64,000 nucleotides of DNA from Streptomyces sp. RKND-216 (GCF_004795255.1 NZ_SSBQ01000002.1:167001-231000); one strand, 5' to 3'. Shown: positions 52,041 to 61,189, counted from the stretch's first letter. Numbers and translations are program-made. Notes: generated by a model from the sequence alone, not told the origin.

Positions 52041-52433
52041 TCAGACGCTGTTGCGCGCGTCGACGCCCAGGTGCTCGCCGACCCGGTTGACCATGAGCGT
52101 CATCTCGTAGGCGATCTGCCCGATGTCGGCCTCAGCGCCCGCCAGCACGCACAGGCAGCTGCCGTCGCCGGCGGCGGTGACGAGCAGCATGCCCTCGTCG
52201 AACTCGATCATGGTCTGCCGGACCTGGCCCACGCCGAAGTGGACGCCCGAGCCCTTGGCGAGGCTGTGCAGACCGGAGGCGACGGCCGCCAGGTGCTCGG
52301 CGTCGGCGCGCTCCAGGTCCCTGCTGTTGGCCGTCACCAGCCCGTCGTTGGAGAGCACGAGGGCGTGCCGGACGAGCGATATCCGCTGACAGAGGTCGTC
52401 CAGCAACCAGTCGAGTCCGGTGTTCAGGGCCAT
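52041..52433 (-). CDS. Roadblock/LC7 domain protein (orphan)
   Basis: A 130-residue single-domain roadblock/LC7 protein, the fold of bacterial MglB-like regulators of small GTPases. The pattern is clear: LDWLLDDLCQRISLVRHALV (~7-26) then LSNDGLVTANS, a central strand MIEFDEGMLLVTAAGDGSCLCVLA (~73-96) and a C-terminal helix. In streptomycetes such proteins usually sit in conservons with a sensor, a DUF742 protein and a GTPase; none of those is adjacent here. ATG at 52433 follows GAAGGGGGA. It may regulate a GTPase elsewhere. Confidence 0.92.
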   Translation of the reverse strand: MALNTGLDWLLDDLCQRISLVRHALVLSNDGLVTANSRDLERADAEHLAAVASGLHSLAKGSGVHFGVGQVRQTMIEFDEGMLLVTAAGDGSCLCVLAGAEADIGQIAYEMTLMVNRVGEHLGVDARNSV

Positions 52434-52544
52434 CCCGGGGTCCCCCTTCGCAAGGTGGTCGCGTGCCACCCTTACCCACGACGCCACAGAGAGCAACCTC
52501 CGGGCCGGAGGCGGACCGGGTCGGAACCGAACGGAGACCAGCCG

Positions 52545-53186
52545 ATGACGGAACACGGAGGCGGCGACGCCCACCCGGGCCGGAGGCGGGCGAGGAACGA
52601 TCCGGTGTCCGTGCGGGAGTTCTTCGCGGCCCGCGCGGGCGGGTGGGACGCGAAGTTCCCCGACGACGGCCCGGCGTTCCGAGCCGCCGTCGCCGCGCTC
52701 CGGCTGCGTCCGGGCGACGTGGCGCTGGACGTGGGCAGCGGGACGGGACGGGCGCTGGAGCCGCTGCGGGCGGCGGTGGACCCGTCCGGCGCCGTGCTCG
52801 GCTTCGACCTGACGCCCGAGATGGCGGTGCGGGCCCTGCGGGCAGGGCGCGGACGGGCCGGGCTGCCGGCGGTCGCCGACGCGGCGCGCCTGCCGGTGCG
52901 GGACGGCGCAGCAGACGCGGTGCTCGCGGCCGGGCTGCTCACCCACCTGCCGGACCCCGCGGCCGGGCTCCGCGAGTTCGCCCGCGTGGTGCGGCCCGGC
53001 GGGCGGCTGGCGATCTTCCATCCGCTGGGGCGGGCGGTGCTGGCGGCCCGCAGGGGGCACGTGCTGCAGGCCGGCGACCTGCGGGCCGAGGAGAACCTCC
53101 GCCCGCTGCTGGCGGCCTGCGGCTGGCGTCTGGAGTCGCTGGAGGACGGCGACGCCCGCTACCTGGCCGTGGCATCGCGGACCTGA
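52545..53186 (+). CDS. SAM-dependent methyltransferase (class I)
   Basis: A 213-residue class I methyltransferase of the Methyltransf_11 type. Motif I is VALDVGSGTGRALEPL (~61-76), motif II the acidic LGFDLTPEMAV (~85), motif IV ADAVLAAGLLTHLPDP (~123) and motif post-IV VVRPGGRLAIFHPL (~148). The basic first 25 residues are variable. ATG at 52545 follows CGGAG. Substrate unknown. Divergent from the roadblock gene across a 111-bp region. Confidence 0.9.
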   Translation: MTEHGGGDAHPGRRRARNDPVSVREFFAARAGGWDAKFPDDGPAFRAAVAALRLRPGDVALDVGSGTGRALEPLRAAVDPSGAVLGFDLTPEMAVRALRAGRGRAGLPAVADAARLPVRDGAADAVLAAGLLTHLPDPAAGLREFARVVRPGGRLAIFHPLGRAVLAARRGHVLQAGDLRAEENLRPLLAACGWRLESLEDGDARYLAVASRT

Positions 53187-53337
53187 CCGACGCGGCCGCA
53201 GCGGCACGCCCGGGGGCGCCGCGCGGCCGCGGGCGGAGGTGCCGCACGCCACCCGGCGGCTCTCTGTCCTGCCGGACCGCGGCGGGTTAGGGTGCCCGCA
53301 CGATCGAGACCCGCACGATCGGGAGAGGGGTCGCATC

Positions 53338-54183
53338 GTGACCGCCGACGAGGACGACGCGCTCTACGTGCTGACCGCCGTGCTGCTCACACCCGCCCAG
53401 TTCCCCAGCGTGCTCGGCGACGACTACCCGGAGGCGTGCTCCGTGCTCGGCCTGGAACCCTTCGCCGAGGGCTACGGCCTGGTACTGGGCCAGGACGGCG
53501 CCGGCGCCCGGTGGACGGTGGCGACCGAGGACGTCACCCTGGTCGCCTGCGCGGTCGCCGCCTGGGACTGCGGCATGGAGTACGACCTCTCCCCCGACGA
53601 GCGCTCGGTGAGCGCGGTGCTCCCCGGCTGGCCCCTCGCGGTGGCGGTCGCCGCGCCCGGCGTCCCGGCGCCGCACGATCCGCCGCCGGAGCCGGGCACC
53701 GAGGGCGAGTGGAAGGTCCTGGCTCCCCCGGACACCCGGGAGTGGGGGCCCGCCCAGCGGCGCATGGGGGCGGATGAGATCGCCCTCCAGTGGGCGGCGT
53801 GGCGCGAGCGGATCGACGACGCCGCGGTCTTCTCCGACGCAGGCGCCGAAGCCGGTGCCGGTGCCGGTGCCCCTCTCCCGGCCGGGGACGCCGACGGGCC
53901 TCCCGGTCCGGCGGCGAGCCCGGTGCAGCGGGTGATGCGCGAGATGCGGGCCTATCTGGACGACCCGCCACCGCCAGGCCGCGTACGGTCGGCGTTCGCC
54001 TCCGGCGACGCCCGCACGCTGCGCTGCGACGGGCCGGGCTGGAGCATGGTCGCCCGCACCGACGACATCGCGTTCCTGCTGCTCGACGACGAGCCCGGCG
54101 AGGTGGTGCCGGTCGGCCGCGGGCCGGGGCTGCCCACACTGCTCAGCGCCCTGGACGGCATCGCGGTACGTCCGGCCGCCTGA
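53338..54183 (+). CDS. Uncharacterised acidic cytoplasmic protein
   Basis: A 281-residue acidic protein I do not recognise. It has no signal peptide or membrane segment. The N-terminal ~110 residues look globular (LTPAQFPSVLGDDYPEA, then WTVATEDVTLVACAVAAWD). A Gly/Ala/Pro-rich linker (~170-190) leads to a second small domain with a Trp-containing core, CDGPGWSMVARTDD and FLLLDDEPGEVV (~230-250). This two-lobed layout resembles ligand-binding or immunity-like proteins, but that is a guess. GTG at 53338 has GGGAGAGGGG upstream, so the start is well supported. Confidence 0.75.
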   Translation: MTADEDDALYVLTAVLLTPAQFPSVLGDDYPEACSVLGLEPFAEGYGLVLGQDGAGARWTVATEDVTLVACAVAAWDCGMEYDLSPDERSVSAVLPGWPLAVAVAAPGVPAPHDPPPEPGTEGEWKVLAPPDTREWGPAQRRMGADEIALQWAAWRERIDDAAVFSDAGAEAGAGAGAPLPAGDADGPPGPAASPVQRVMREMRAYLDDPPPPGRVRSAFASGDARTLRCDGPGWSMVARTDDIAFLLLDDEPGEVVPVGRGPGLPTLLSALDGIAVRPAA

Positions 54184-54254
54184 CGCCTCCCGGGCGCGCA
54201 CGGGAGCGCAGGGCGGCGGTCGGGCACCCGGCCGCCGCGCCCGCGCGGGGATGT

Positions 54255-54437
54255 CTACCTGCCGATCTCCTTGCGGCTGACGCGGCGCAGCCTGCGCCGC
54301 TGCGACGGGTCGAGCGCCAGGTAGGCGGCGACCGGGACGCCGACCATCACCAGCAGCGCGATCCAGAACGACGTCAGCCACCACAGGAGCAGGCCCACCG
54401 CCACGCCCCCGACGGCGATCTTGCCTCGGTTGGTCAT
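54255..54437 (-). CDS. Small membrane protein, 60 residues
   Basis: Encodes MTNRGKIAVGGVAVGLLLWW and continues with a second hydrophobic stretch, SFWIALLVMVGVPVAAYLAL, then a strongly basic tail (SQRRRLRRVSRKEIGR). This is a two-helix hairpin with a positive cytoplasmic end. The ATG follows GAGGAGGC, an excellent site, and TCTAGT about 50 nt upstream may be the -10 box. Small proteins like this recur in streptomycetes; function unknown. Confidence 0.8.
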   Translation of the reverse strand: MTNRGKIAVGGVAVGLLLWWLTSFWIALLVMVGVPVAAYLALDPSQRRRLRRVSRKEIGR

Positions 54438-54756
54438 CTGAAGTGCCTCCTCTGCGGGAGCGGCTGCCGCCGCTGTTCACACTAGAGAACGCACGCCCGG
54501 TCCCCCGGGTTCCGTGCGGCAGTGCCCCGCCGGGTTCCAGGTTCTCACTTCGTGCGGGATGCCGTAGCCGCGCGGCCCGTGGCACCGGCCGTTCCGCGCC
54601 CGGTCCGGCGGTCCGGCGCCGCAGCCCCGGCCGTCGCACAGCGGGCCACACGTTTCGTCCCCGCACACGGACGCCCGGGGCGCGCTCCCTCTGTGATGGA
54701 GGGGGCGCGCCCCGGGAAGGGCGTCCATGCGGAGGACACCCTGTGATGCGGATCCG
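54438..54756. other. 319-bp intergenic region
   Basis: Holds the promoter of the 60-residue membrane protein gene (TCTAGT read on the minus strand near 54485) and the strong terminator of the SGNH hydrolase gene at 54674-54716. Open frames here are GC-rich noise with no start signals. Confidence 0.6.
54674..54716 (-). terminator. 18-bp hairpin terminator after the SGNH hydrolase gene
   Basis: Arms 54674-54691 and 54699-54716 (CCCGGGGCGCGCTCCCTC and near-complement, one G-T pair) enclose a 7-nt loop. It lies 40 nt beyond the hydrolase stop. Confidence 0.85.
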
Positions 54757-55551
54757 TCAGGCCAGGCTCTCCATGACGGGGTAGTAGGCGCCGGACTGGC
54801 CCTGGGCGGTCGGGTGGTAGGACTCCCACACCGGCCAGGTGGTGCTGTGCAGCCAGCGGTCGCCCGAGCAGATCTCGTGACCCTCGAAGGCGGGCCGCAT
54901 GTCGCCGTAGGCGAAGCCGTGGTCGGCGGCGCGCTTGGAGGTCACGGAGTGCAGGTCGTCCGCGGCGGAGTTGATGGCCGCGCGGGACGTCTCGCTGATG
55001 CCGAACGAGCAGGTGCCGTTGACCTTGTAGATGTGCGGGTAGCCGAGCACGACCACGTGGGCGTTCGGGGCCCGGTCGCTGATCGCGTTGTAGACCGAGT
55101 CCAGCCGGCCGGGGAGCGTGCCCGCGATGAAGGCGCGGGCGTCGGCGATGGCGTCGAGGCAGGCGCCTTCGCCGAGGACGACGCAGGTCGTCATGGCGTC
55201 GGCGAAGCCGGCGTCGTTGCCGCCGATGCTGATGCTCACCAGGTCGGTGCCGGAGTTGACGGGGCCGAGCTGGCCGGCCAGCACGTCCGACGTGGTCGCT
55301 CCGGAGCAGGCCGTGAAGGCGAACGACGCGGGCGCGTTGTTGGCCTTCCACAGCTCCGGGTAGGCGTTGGCGCTGCGCCGGCAGTCGCCGCCGCTGTACG
55401 CGCCGGCGCCGACGCCGGAGGAGTAGGAGTCGCCGAGCGCCACATAGTCGAGCGCCGCCGTGTCGGCGGCGTGGGCGCTGGTGGAGAGGGTGGTCAGTCC
55501 GAGGACGGCGACCGCGGTGGTGACCGCGGCCTTCCATCTGCGCAGCTTCAT
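54757..55551 (-). CDS. Secreted SGNH/GDSL hydrolase (lipase/esterase)
   Basis: A 264-residue secreted esterase of the SGNH family. A Sec signal peptide (MKLRRWKAAVTTAVAVLGLT to an AHAADT cleavage site at ~28) is followed by block I YVALGDSYSSGVGAG with the catalytic Ser (~43), block II with Gly in CSGATTSDVL, block III SIGGNDAGFAD (~101) with the Asn, and block V WESYHPTAQGQ (~245) with the catalytic His. Cys residues pair as in Streptomyces lipases. ATG 55551 chosen; ATG 55563 adds four residues. Divergent from the beta-galactosidase gene. Confidence 0.95.
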   Translation of the reverse strand: MKLRRWKAAVTTAVAVLGLTTLSTSAHAADTAALDYVALGDSYSSGVGAGAYSGGDCRRSANAYPELWKANNAPASFAFTACSGATTSDVLAGQLGPVNSGTDLVSISIGGNDAGFADAMTTCVVLGEGACLDAIADARAFIAGTLPGRLDSVYNAISDRAPNAHVVVLGYPHIYKVNGTCSFGISETSRAAINSAADDLHSVTSKRAADHGFAYGDMRPAFEGHEICSGDRWLHSTTWPVWESYHPTAQGQSGAYYPVMESLA

Positions 55552-55623
55552 GGGGCCTCTCATGGTGGGGGTGGCATGGAGGGAACTTCTGCCGTACTCA
55601 GTAGTAGCAGCGGGTCCCGGATT

Positions 55624-55659
55624 CGAGAAGTGTCCATGCCAAAAAAGCCGAAAGGTGTC
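55624..55659. repeat. 11-bp direct repeat in the SGNH hydrolase/beta-galactosidase divergent region
   Basis: CGAGAAGTGTC (55624-55634) and CGAAAGGTGTC (55649-55659) match at 9 of 11 positions and are 25 bp apart, roughly two to two-and-a-half helix turns. They lie 73 bp before the hydrolase start and about 56 bp before the galactosidase start, so a regulator could act on both. Confidence 0.45.
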
Positions 55660-55714
55660 TCGGGGACAACGAACTGGGGAACCTCCCGGTGACGGCCGTT
55701 CAGAAGGAGGCGGA

Positions 55715-58606
55715 TTGTCGGGCATTCCGTATTTCGAGGACGTGACCCCGGCGCACGGAACGCTGCCGCCGCGCGCCTGGTGGAGGACGTCGGACGCCGC
55801 GTCGCTCGACCTCGGCGGCACCTGGGCGTTCCGGCTCCACGACCGCGCGCCGCGGGATGCGCCGTTCAGGAGGGACGACTTCGACCCCCGCGCGGCACCC
55901 GGATGGACGACGCTGCGGGTGCCCGGCCACTGGGTGCTGCAGGGCCACGGCGCCCCCGCGTACACCAACACCCGTTACCCCGTTCCGGTGGACCCGCCGC
56001 GGGTGCCGGACGGGAACCCGACCGGCGACCACCGGCGGGAGTTCGACCTCCCCGCCGCCTGGCCGGACCACGGGTCGGCCGTGCTGCGCTTCGACGGCGT
56101 CGAGTCCTGCGCCCGGGTCTGGCTCAACGGCACCGGCCTGGGGTCCTTCCAGGGAAGCCGGCTGCCGCACGAGTTCGAGGTCGGGAAGCTGCTGCGCCGC
56201 CGCGGGAACGTGCTCGCCGTGCGGGTGCACCAGTGGTCGGCGGGCACGTACCTGGAGGACCAGGACATGTGGTGGCTTCCGGGGATCTTCCGCGAGGTCA
56301 CCCTGCTGCACCGCCCGCCCGGTGCGGTGTCCGACGTCTTCGTGCACGCCGGGTACGACCACCACGACGGGACCGGCACGCTGCGGGTGGACGCGGCACC
56401 CGGGGGACGGGTGTCGGTGCCGGAACTCGGTGTCGAGACGGCCACCGGCGAGACCGTGCGGGTGCCGGTGGAGCCGTGGACGGCCGAGACGCCGCGCCTC
56501 TACAACGCGACGCTGCGCACACCGGGCGAGACCGTCCCGCTGCGCCTCGGCTTCCGGACCGTCGTGGTGGAGGACGGGCTGCTGCGGGTAAACGGGCGGC
56601 GGGTGCTCTTCCGCGGCGTGAACCGGCACGAATTCCACCCCGCCACCGGGCGGACGCTGGACGTCGCGACGATGCGACGCGACGTGGAGCTGATGAAACG
56701 ACACCACCTCAACGCCGTCCGCACCAGCCACTACCCGCCGCACCCCGCCTTCCTCGACCTGTGCGACGAGCTGGGCCTGTGGGTGATCGACGAGTGCGAC
56801 GTGGAGACGCACGGCTTCCGCCATGTCGGATGGCGGAACAACCCGGTGGACGACCCGCGGTGGACGCCCGCCCTGCTGGACCGGGCGCGGCGCATGGTGG
56901 AGCGGGACAAGAACCACCCGAGCGTGGTGATGTGGTCGCTGGGCAACGAGTGCGGCAGCGGCGCCGGGCTGTCCGCGATGGCCCGCTGGATGCGCGAGCG
57001 CGACCCGGGCCGGCCGCTGCACTACGAGGGCGACCCCGCCTACCCCGACTCCGACGTGCACAGCCAGATGTACGCGGCGCACGAGGAGGTCGACGAGATC
57101 GGCGGCGCGGAGGAGCCCGGCGCGAAACCGTTCCTGCTCTGCGAGTACGCCCACGCGATGGGCAACGGCCCCGGCGGCCTGACCGAGTACCAGCGCCTGT
57201 TCGAAGCCCACCCGCGCTGCCAGGGCGGCTTCGTCTGGGAGTGGATCGACCACGGACTGCTGCGCCGCACCGCCGACGGGCGGGAGTACTTCGCGTACGG
57301 CGGGGACTTCGGGGAGGAGCTGCACGACGGCAACTTCGTGTGCGACGGCCTGGTCTTCCCCGACCGCACCCCCTCACCGGGACTCACCGAGTACGCGAAG
57401 GTCGTCGAGCCGGTGCGCATGACCGGGCACGACGGAACGGACCGTGAGCTGACCGTCGCCAACCTGTACGACTTCGCAGACCTCTCGCACCTGGCCTTCG
57501 ACTGGACGTACGCGGTGGACGGGGTCGAGGTCGGCGCCGGCGCGCTGGACGTGCCGCCGCTGCAGGCGGGCGCGTCGGTCCGCCTCCGGCTCCCCCCGCC
57601 GCCGGACCACGCGCTGCACGGCGAGGCGTGGTGGACCGTCACCGCCCGCCTGGCGGCGGACACCGCATGGGCGCCGCGCGGACACCGGGTGGCCTGGGCC
57701 CAGGTTCCCGGCCCGGCCGCACCCCCGGCCCCGGAACCCGCACCTACCCCGGCGCGGGCGCCCCGCCGGGACGGCACGTCCGTGCTTCTGGGCCCGGCCG
57801 TCTTCGACGCCCGCACCGGTGCCCTCGCTGCCCTGGGCGGACTGCCGCTCACCGGCCCGCCCCGCCTGGACGTGTGGCGGGCCCCCACCGACAACGACGA
57901 GGGCGGGGCCCGGCAGCCCAGCAGGACGGCGGCGCAGTGGCGGCAGCTCGGGCTGCATCGCGTGCACCACCGCACCGACGCAGTGCACCTGGACGACGGC
58001 CTCACCGTCCGCACCCGCGTCGCCGCGGCGGGAACCGGCCTCGGCCTGCGCACGGCCTACCGCTGGGCCGCGGACGGCGCGGGCGTCCGCCTGACGGTGA
58101 CGGTCGCCCCGGAGGGCGACTGGCCGTGCCCGCTGCCGCGGCTGGGCGTACGGTTCGGGCTGCCCGCCCGCTTCGGGCACGCGGAGTGGTTCGGCGGCGG
58201 ACCGGGCGAGGGTTACCCGGACGCGTGCGCCGCCGCCCAGGTGGGCCGCTGGCGGGCGCCGGTCGACGCCCTGCAGACCCCGTACGTGCGGCCGCAGGAG
58301 AACGGCGCGCGGCCCGGCGTGCGCTGGGCGGAGCTGCGGGAGCGCCCGGACGGCGGGGCTGGGGTCCGGATCACCGGGGCGCCGGAGAGGTTCTGGTTCA
58401 GCGCCCGGCGGTGGACGAGCGAACAGCTGGACGCCGCAGCACACACCACCGACCTGACGCCGGGCGACACCGTGTGGGTGCACCTGGACCACGCCCAGCA
58501 CGGGCTCGGCTCCGCCTCCTGCGGGCCGGGCGTGCTGCCGGTCCACCGCCTCGATCCCGCGCCGGCCGTTTTCTCGCTGCGCTTCACCGCGCAATTCGTT
58601 GAATAG
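55715..58606 (+). CDS. Glycoside hydrolase family 2 beta-galactosidase
   Basis: A 963-residue LacZ-type enzyme without signal peptide, so cytoplasmic. Domains in order: sugar-binding jelly roll (~30-200), Ig-like domain, TIM barrel with acid/base Glu412 in WSLGNECGSGAG and nucleophile Glu477 in LCEYAHAMGNGPGG, then the C-terminal Bgal small-chain domain starting near PPRLDVWRAPTDND (~710). HxDxD-type metal ligands are visible at NRHEFHP and TSHYPPHP. The start is TTG at 55715, supported by GAAGGAGG 5 nt upstream. No lactose transporter is adjacent. Slightly shorter than E. coli LacZ. Confidence 0.94.
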   Translation: MSGIPYFEDVTPAHGTLPPRAWWRTSDAASLDLGGTWAFRLHDRAPRDAPFRRDDFDPRAAPGWTTLRVPGHWVLQGHGAPAYTNTRYPVPVDPPRVPDGNPTGDHRREFDLPAAWPDHGSAVLRFDGVESCARVWLNGTGLGSFQGSRLPHEFEVGKLLRRRGNVLAVRVHQWSAGTYLEDQDMWWLPGIFREVTLLHRPPGAVSDVFVHAGYDHHDGTGTLRVDAAPGGRVSVPELGVETATGETVRVPVEPWTAETPRLYNATLRTPGETVPLRLGFRTVVVEDGLLRVNGRRVLFRGVNRHEFHPATGRTLDVATMRRDVELMKRHHLNAVRTSHYPPHPAFLDLCDELGLWVIDECDVETHGFRHVGWRNNPVDDPRWTPALLDRARRMVERDKNHPSVVMWSLGNECGSGAGLSAMARWMRERDPGRPLHYEGDPAYPDSDVHSQMYAAHEEVDEIGGAEEPGAKPFLLCEYAHAMGNGPGGLTEYQRLFEAHPRCQGGFVWEWIDHGLLRRTADGREYFAYGGDFGEELHDGNFVCDGLVFPDRTPSPGLTEYAKVVEPVRMTGHDGTDRELTVANLYDFADLSHLAFDWTYAVDGVEVGAGALDVPPLQAGASVRLRLPPPPDHALHGEAWWTVTARLAADTAWAPRGHRVAWAQVPGPAAPPAPEPAPTPARAPRRDGTSVLLGPAVFDARTGALAALGGLPLTGPPRLDVWRAPTDNDEGGARQPSRTAAQWRQLGLHRVHHRTDAVHLDDGLTVRTRVAAAGTGLGLRTAYRWAADGAGVRLTVTVAPEGDWPCPLPRLGVRFGLPARFGHAEWFGGGPGEGYPDACAAAQVGRWRAPVDALQTPYVRPQENGARPGVRWAELRERPDGGAGVRITGAPERFWFSARRWTSEQLDAAAHTTDLTPGDTVWVHLDHAQHGLGSASCGPGVLPVHRLDPAPAVFSLRFTAQFVE

Positions 58607-58850
58607 GAAAAGACCCCTGCACGTCTTCTGCACGCGGACTTCAGGCTTTCCCTCAGAGGAACTGTGGGATGCCTCACAACGCAGAACGCCTGAAACGCGG
58701 CGGAAGTACGCCCGAATTTCCCCACAATGGGGCTTTCCGGTAATCCGCGCGTCCCACCCCGAAAAGCCGCCACGACCAGGCATTTTCACTGCCGGAGAAG
58801 GGAGTGTGACGGAACGCCCCGGGACAGTTCTGCCATTTGCAGCCTGTTCC

Positions 58851-58886
58851 TTGCCATACGCCACTCGCGCCCCCATAGTGGACCGG
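58851..58886 (+). promoter_or_regulatory. Promoter giving a leaderless transcript of the RsbW-like gene
   Basis: TTGCCA (58851-58856), exactly 17 bp, then CATAGT (58874-58879). The expected transcription start, 7 nt after the -10 box, coincides with the G of the GTG start at 58886. No ribosome binding site lies between them. Confidence 0.7.
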
Positions 58887-59353
58887 TGGCTTCCCCCCAT
58901 GAGGCACCTTCCCTAGCGCACCGCGGCGGCAATACCGGCACGCGGCCGCTGAGGGACGCCTTTCACCTTCCCGCCCGGGAGACCTCGGTTTCCGAGGCGC
59001 GGCGGCTGGTGCAGCGGCGCCTGCGCGCCTGGGGCGTGGCGGAGGAGTCCTGCGACGACGCCGAATTGCTCGTCTCCGAACTCTTCACCAACGCCGTACG
59101 GCACACCGACAGCGACAAGGTCGGCTGCGAGCTGTGGATGATCGGCGTACGGCTGCGCCTGGAGGTCACCGACGAGGGCGGCGCCCACCGCCGACTACTC
59201 CCTACCCCCCGCACCCCGGACGCCGACGGCGAGGGCGGCCGGGGCCTGCTGCTGGTGAGCGTGCTCGCCGACGAGTGGGGCGTACGGCCCGACGTAGGCG
59301 ACCAGGGCAACTCCGTGTGGGCGGAACTCCCCTGCGTGCGCACCCCCGCCTGA
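58886..59353 (+). CDS. RsbW-like ATP-binding regulatory protein (HATPase_c_2)
   Basis: A 155-residue anti-sigma-factor-like kinase domain of the type abundant in streptomycetes. The N box is ELLVSELFTNAVRHTDS (~64-80) with the Asn that holds magnesium; the G1 box is VTDEGGAHRR (~100) and G2 GGRGLLLVSVLADEWGV (~124). The layout REFHLP-like opening, FHLPARETSVSEARRLVQRR (~26-45), is also typical. It may phosphorylate an anti-anti-sigma partner; none is adjacent, which is usual for these. GTG start, leaderless. Confidence 0.9.
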   Translation: MASPHEAPSLAHRGGNTGTRPLRDAFHLPARETSVSEARRLVQRRLRAWGVAEESCDDAELLVSELFTNAVRHTDSDKVGCELWMIGVRLRLEVTDEGGAHRRLLPTPRTPDADGEGGRGLLLVSVLADEWGVRPDVGDQGNSVWAELPCVRTPA

Positions 59354-59574
59354 CCCTGCCCTCTCGCCACGCCCCCGCGTAGCGACGGCATCACCACGGG
59401 GCGCCGAACTGCGGTGTTATCCGGTCGCAACCTCACGCGAGGGCTCCGAGGGGCTGCTGCGATGGCAGGATGCGCGGCAACCTTGCCGATCTTCCCGGAG
59501 CCCGCGTCACCCACGACGCCGTCGAGGTCCCGGTACGGCAGGGTCGCCCAGGAACCCACCCTGACGGAGGCACC

Positions 59575-60396
59575 GTGTCCGCCCACCCGACGTCCCGCCG
59601 GTCGCTGTCCCTGCTGGCCGCAGCCGCGACCTTCGGTCTGCTCGCCGCCACCACGGCGTGCACCAGTACCAAGACCAGCGCCGGCGACGGGACCGAGATA
59701 TCGCTCGTCAAGGCCGGCAAGCTCACCACCTGCACCCACCTGCCGTACTCGCCCTTCCAGTTCAAGAAGGGCAACCAGATCGTCGGCTTCGACGTCGACC
59801 TGGTCGACGCCGTCGCGAAGGAGCTGGACGTCGAGCAGGAGATCGTCGACACCCCCTTCGAGGGCATCCAGTCCGGTCAGGCCCTCAACGCGAACAAGTG
59901 CGACGTCGCCGCCGCGGGCATGACCATCACCGACACCCGGGAGGAGAACCTGGACTTCTCCGACCCGTACTTCGAGGCCACCCAGGCGCTGCTGGTCAAG
60001 AAGGAGAACGACTACGCCTCGATGGCGGACCTCAAGGGCAAGAAGCTCGGGGTGCAGCAGGCGACCACCGGCGCCAAGTACGGCCAGGACAACGGCGACG
60101 GCGTCGAGATCGTCGAGTTCGAGGACATCGCCCTGCTGCTGACGGCGGTCAAGACCGGCCAGGTCGACGCGGCCATCCACGACAACGGGGCCCTCTTCGA
60201 CTATGTGAAGAAGAACCCGAAGACCAAGGTCACCACGGAGTTCGACACCGGCGAGCAGTACGGGATCGGCGTGCAGACCGGCGACGACGCGCTGCGCAAG
60301 CAGGTCAACGACGTCATCGCGAAGATCAAGTCGGACGGGACCTACGACAAGATCTACAAGAAGTGGTTCGGCAAGGCTCCGGAGTCCGCCCAGTGA
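59575..60396 (+). CDS. Polar amino acid ABC transporter, substrate-binding lipoprotein
   Basis: A 273-residue exported solute-binding protein of the family 3 type (glutamine/glutamate/polar amino acids). Signal sequence [20 protein letters not shown] ends at ATTACTSTK, where Cys ~29 is the likely lipidation site although the lipobox is not canonical. Binding-fold motifs: [14 protein letters not shown] (~63), [15 protein letters not shown] (~107), [15 protein letters not shown] (~126) and WFGKAP at the end. GTG at 59575 follows GGAGG. First gene of a coupled three-gene operon; the stop overlaps the permease start. Confidence 0.94.
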   Translation: MSAHPTSRRSLSLLAAAATFGLLAATTACTSTKTSAGDGTEISLVKAGKLTTCTHLPYSPFQFKKGNQIVGFDVDLVDAVAKELDVEQEIVDTPFEGIQSGQALNANKCDVAAAGMTITDTREENLDFSDPYFEATQALLVKKENDYASMADLKGKKLGVQQATTGAKYGQDNGDGVEIVEFEDIALLLTAVKTGQVDAAIHDNGALFDYVKKNPKTKVTTEFDTGEQYGIGVQTGDDALRKQVNDVIAKIKSDGTYDKIYKKWFGKAPESAQ

Positions 60397-61184
60397 CGGG
60401 ACGGCTGACCCGCCGCCAGCGCACCACCGCGATCCGCACCACCCAGTACGCCGTGCTGGTGGTCGTGGTGATCGTGATCGCGCTGGTAGCGGACTGGAAC
60501 GTGATCCACCAGGCCTTCTTCGATCTCGAAGTGGCCCGGGAGCAGTTCCCGGAGATCATCACCACCGCACTGGTCAACACCCTTCTCTACACCGCGCTCG
60601 GCTTCGGGTTCGGTCTGGTGCTGGGTCTGGTGCTGGCCCTGATGCGGTTGTCACAGGTGCCGCCCTACCGGTGGCTGGCGATCGGGTACATCGAGTTCTT
60701 CCGCGGCGTGCCGGCCCTGCTGGTGTTCATCGCGCTCGGCTTCGGCGTTCCGCTCGCCTTCCAGGTGTCCATCAACCAGTACGTCACCGTGATGCTGGCG
60801 CTGGGCCTGGTCGGCGCCGCCTACATGGCGGAGACCATCCGGGCGGGTATCCAGGCGGTGCCCAAGGGCCAGGCGGAGGCGGCACGTTCGCTGGGCATGT
60901 CGCAGGGCAGGGCGATGATCTCGATCATCATCCCGCAGGCCTTCCGCATCATCCTGCCGCCGCTGGCCAACGAGCTGATCCTGCTCACCAAGGACTCCTC
61001 CCTGGTGTACCTGCTGGGGCTCTCGCTGTCGGGCTACGAGCTGACGAAGTTCGGCCGGGACGCGCTCAACCAGAACCGCAGCATGACCCCGATCCTGCTG
61101 GCCGGACTGCTGTACCTCGTCATCACCCTCCCGCTCGGCCACCTGGTGCGCCGACTGGAGGCCCGTACCGCGAAGGCCAGGTGA
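60393..61184 (+). CDS. Polar amino acid ABC transporter permease (HisM type)
   Basis: A 263-residue inner membrane permease. The HisM-family block lies around residues ~55-75 ([20 protein letters not shown]), the conserved [14 protein letters not shown] at ~94, and the EAA loop, [20 protein letters not shown] plus [20 protein letters not shown], at ~146-187, which contacts the ATPase. Five to six helices. GTG at 60393 overlaps the binding-protein stop (GTGA). Only one permease is present, so it probably forms a homodimer. Confidence 0.95.
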   Translation: MTGRLTRRQRTTAIRTTQYAVLVVVVIVIALVADWNVIHQAFFDLEVAREQFPEIITTALVNTLLYTALGFGFGLVLGLVLALMRLSQVPPYRWLAIGYIEFFRGVPALLVFIALGFGVPLAFQVSINQYVTVMLALGLVGAAYMAETIRAGIQAVPKGQAEAARSLGMSQGRAMISIIIPQAFRIILPPLANELILLTKDSSLVYLLGLSLSGYELTKFGRDALNQNRSMTPILLAGLLYLVITLPLGHLVRRLEARTAKAR

Positions 61185-61189
61185 ACGGC

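Noticed and set aside
55715..58606. A large biosynthetic gene cluster around the beta-galactosidase
   Set aside because: Neighbours are an esterase, a regulator and an amino acid transporter, each with its own promoter or terminator; no PKS, NRPS, terpene or RiPP genes are present.
59354..59574. Possible riboswitch before the amino acid ABC transporter operon
   Set aside because: A GCGGCAACC segment and a nearby TTATCC recall the SAM-I riboswitch, but the matching 3' arm and core spacing are missing, so I see only unassigned leader sequence.
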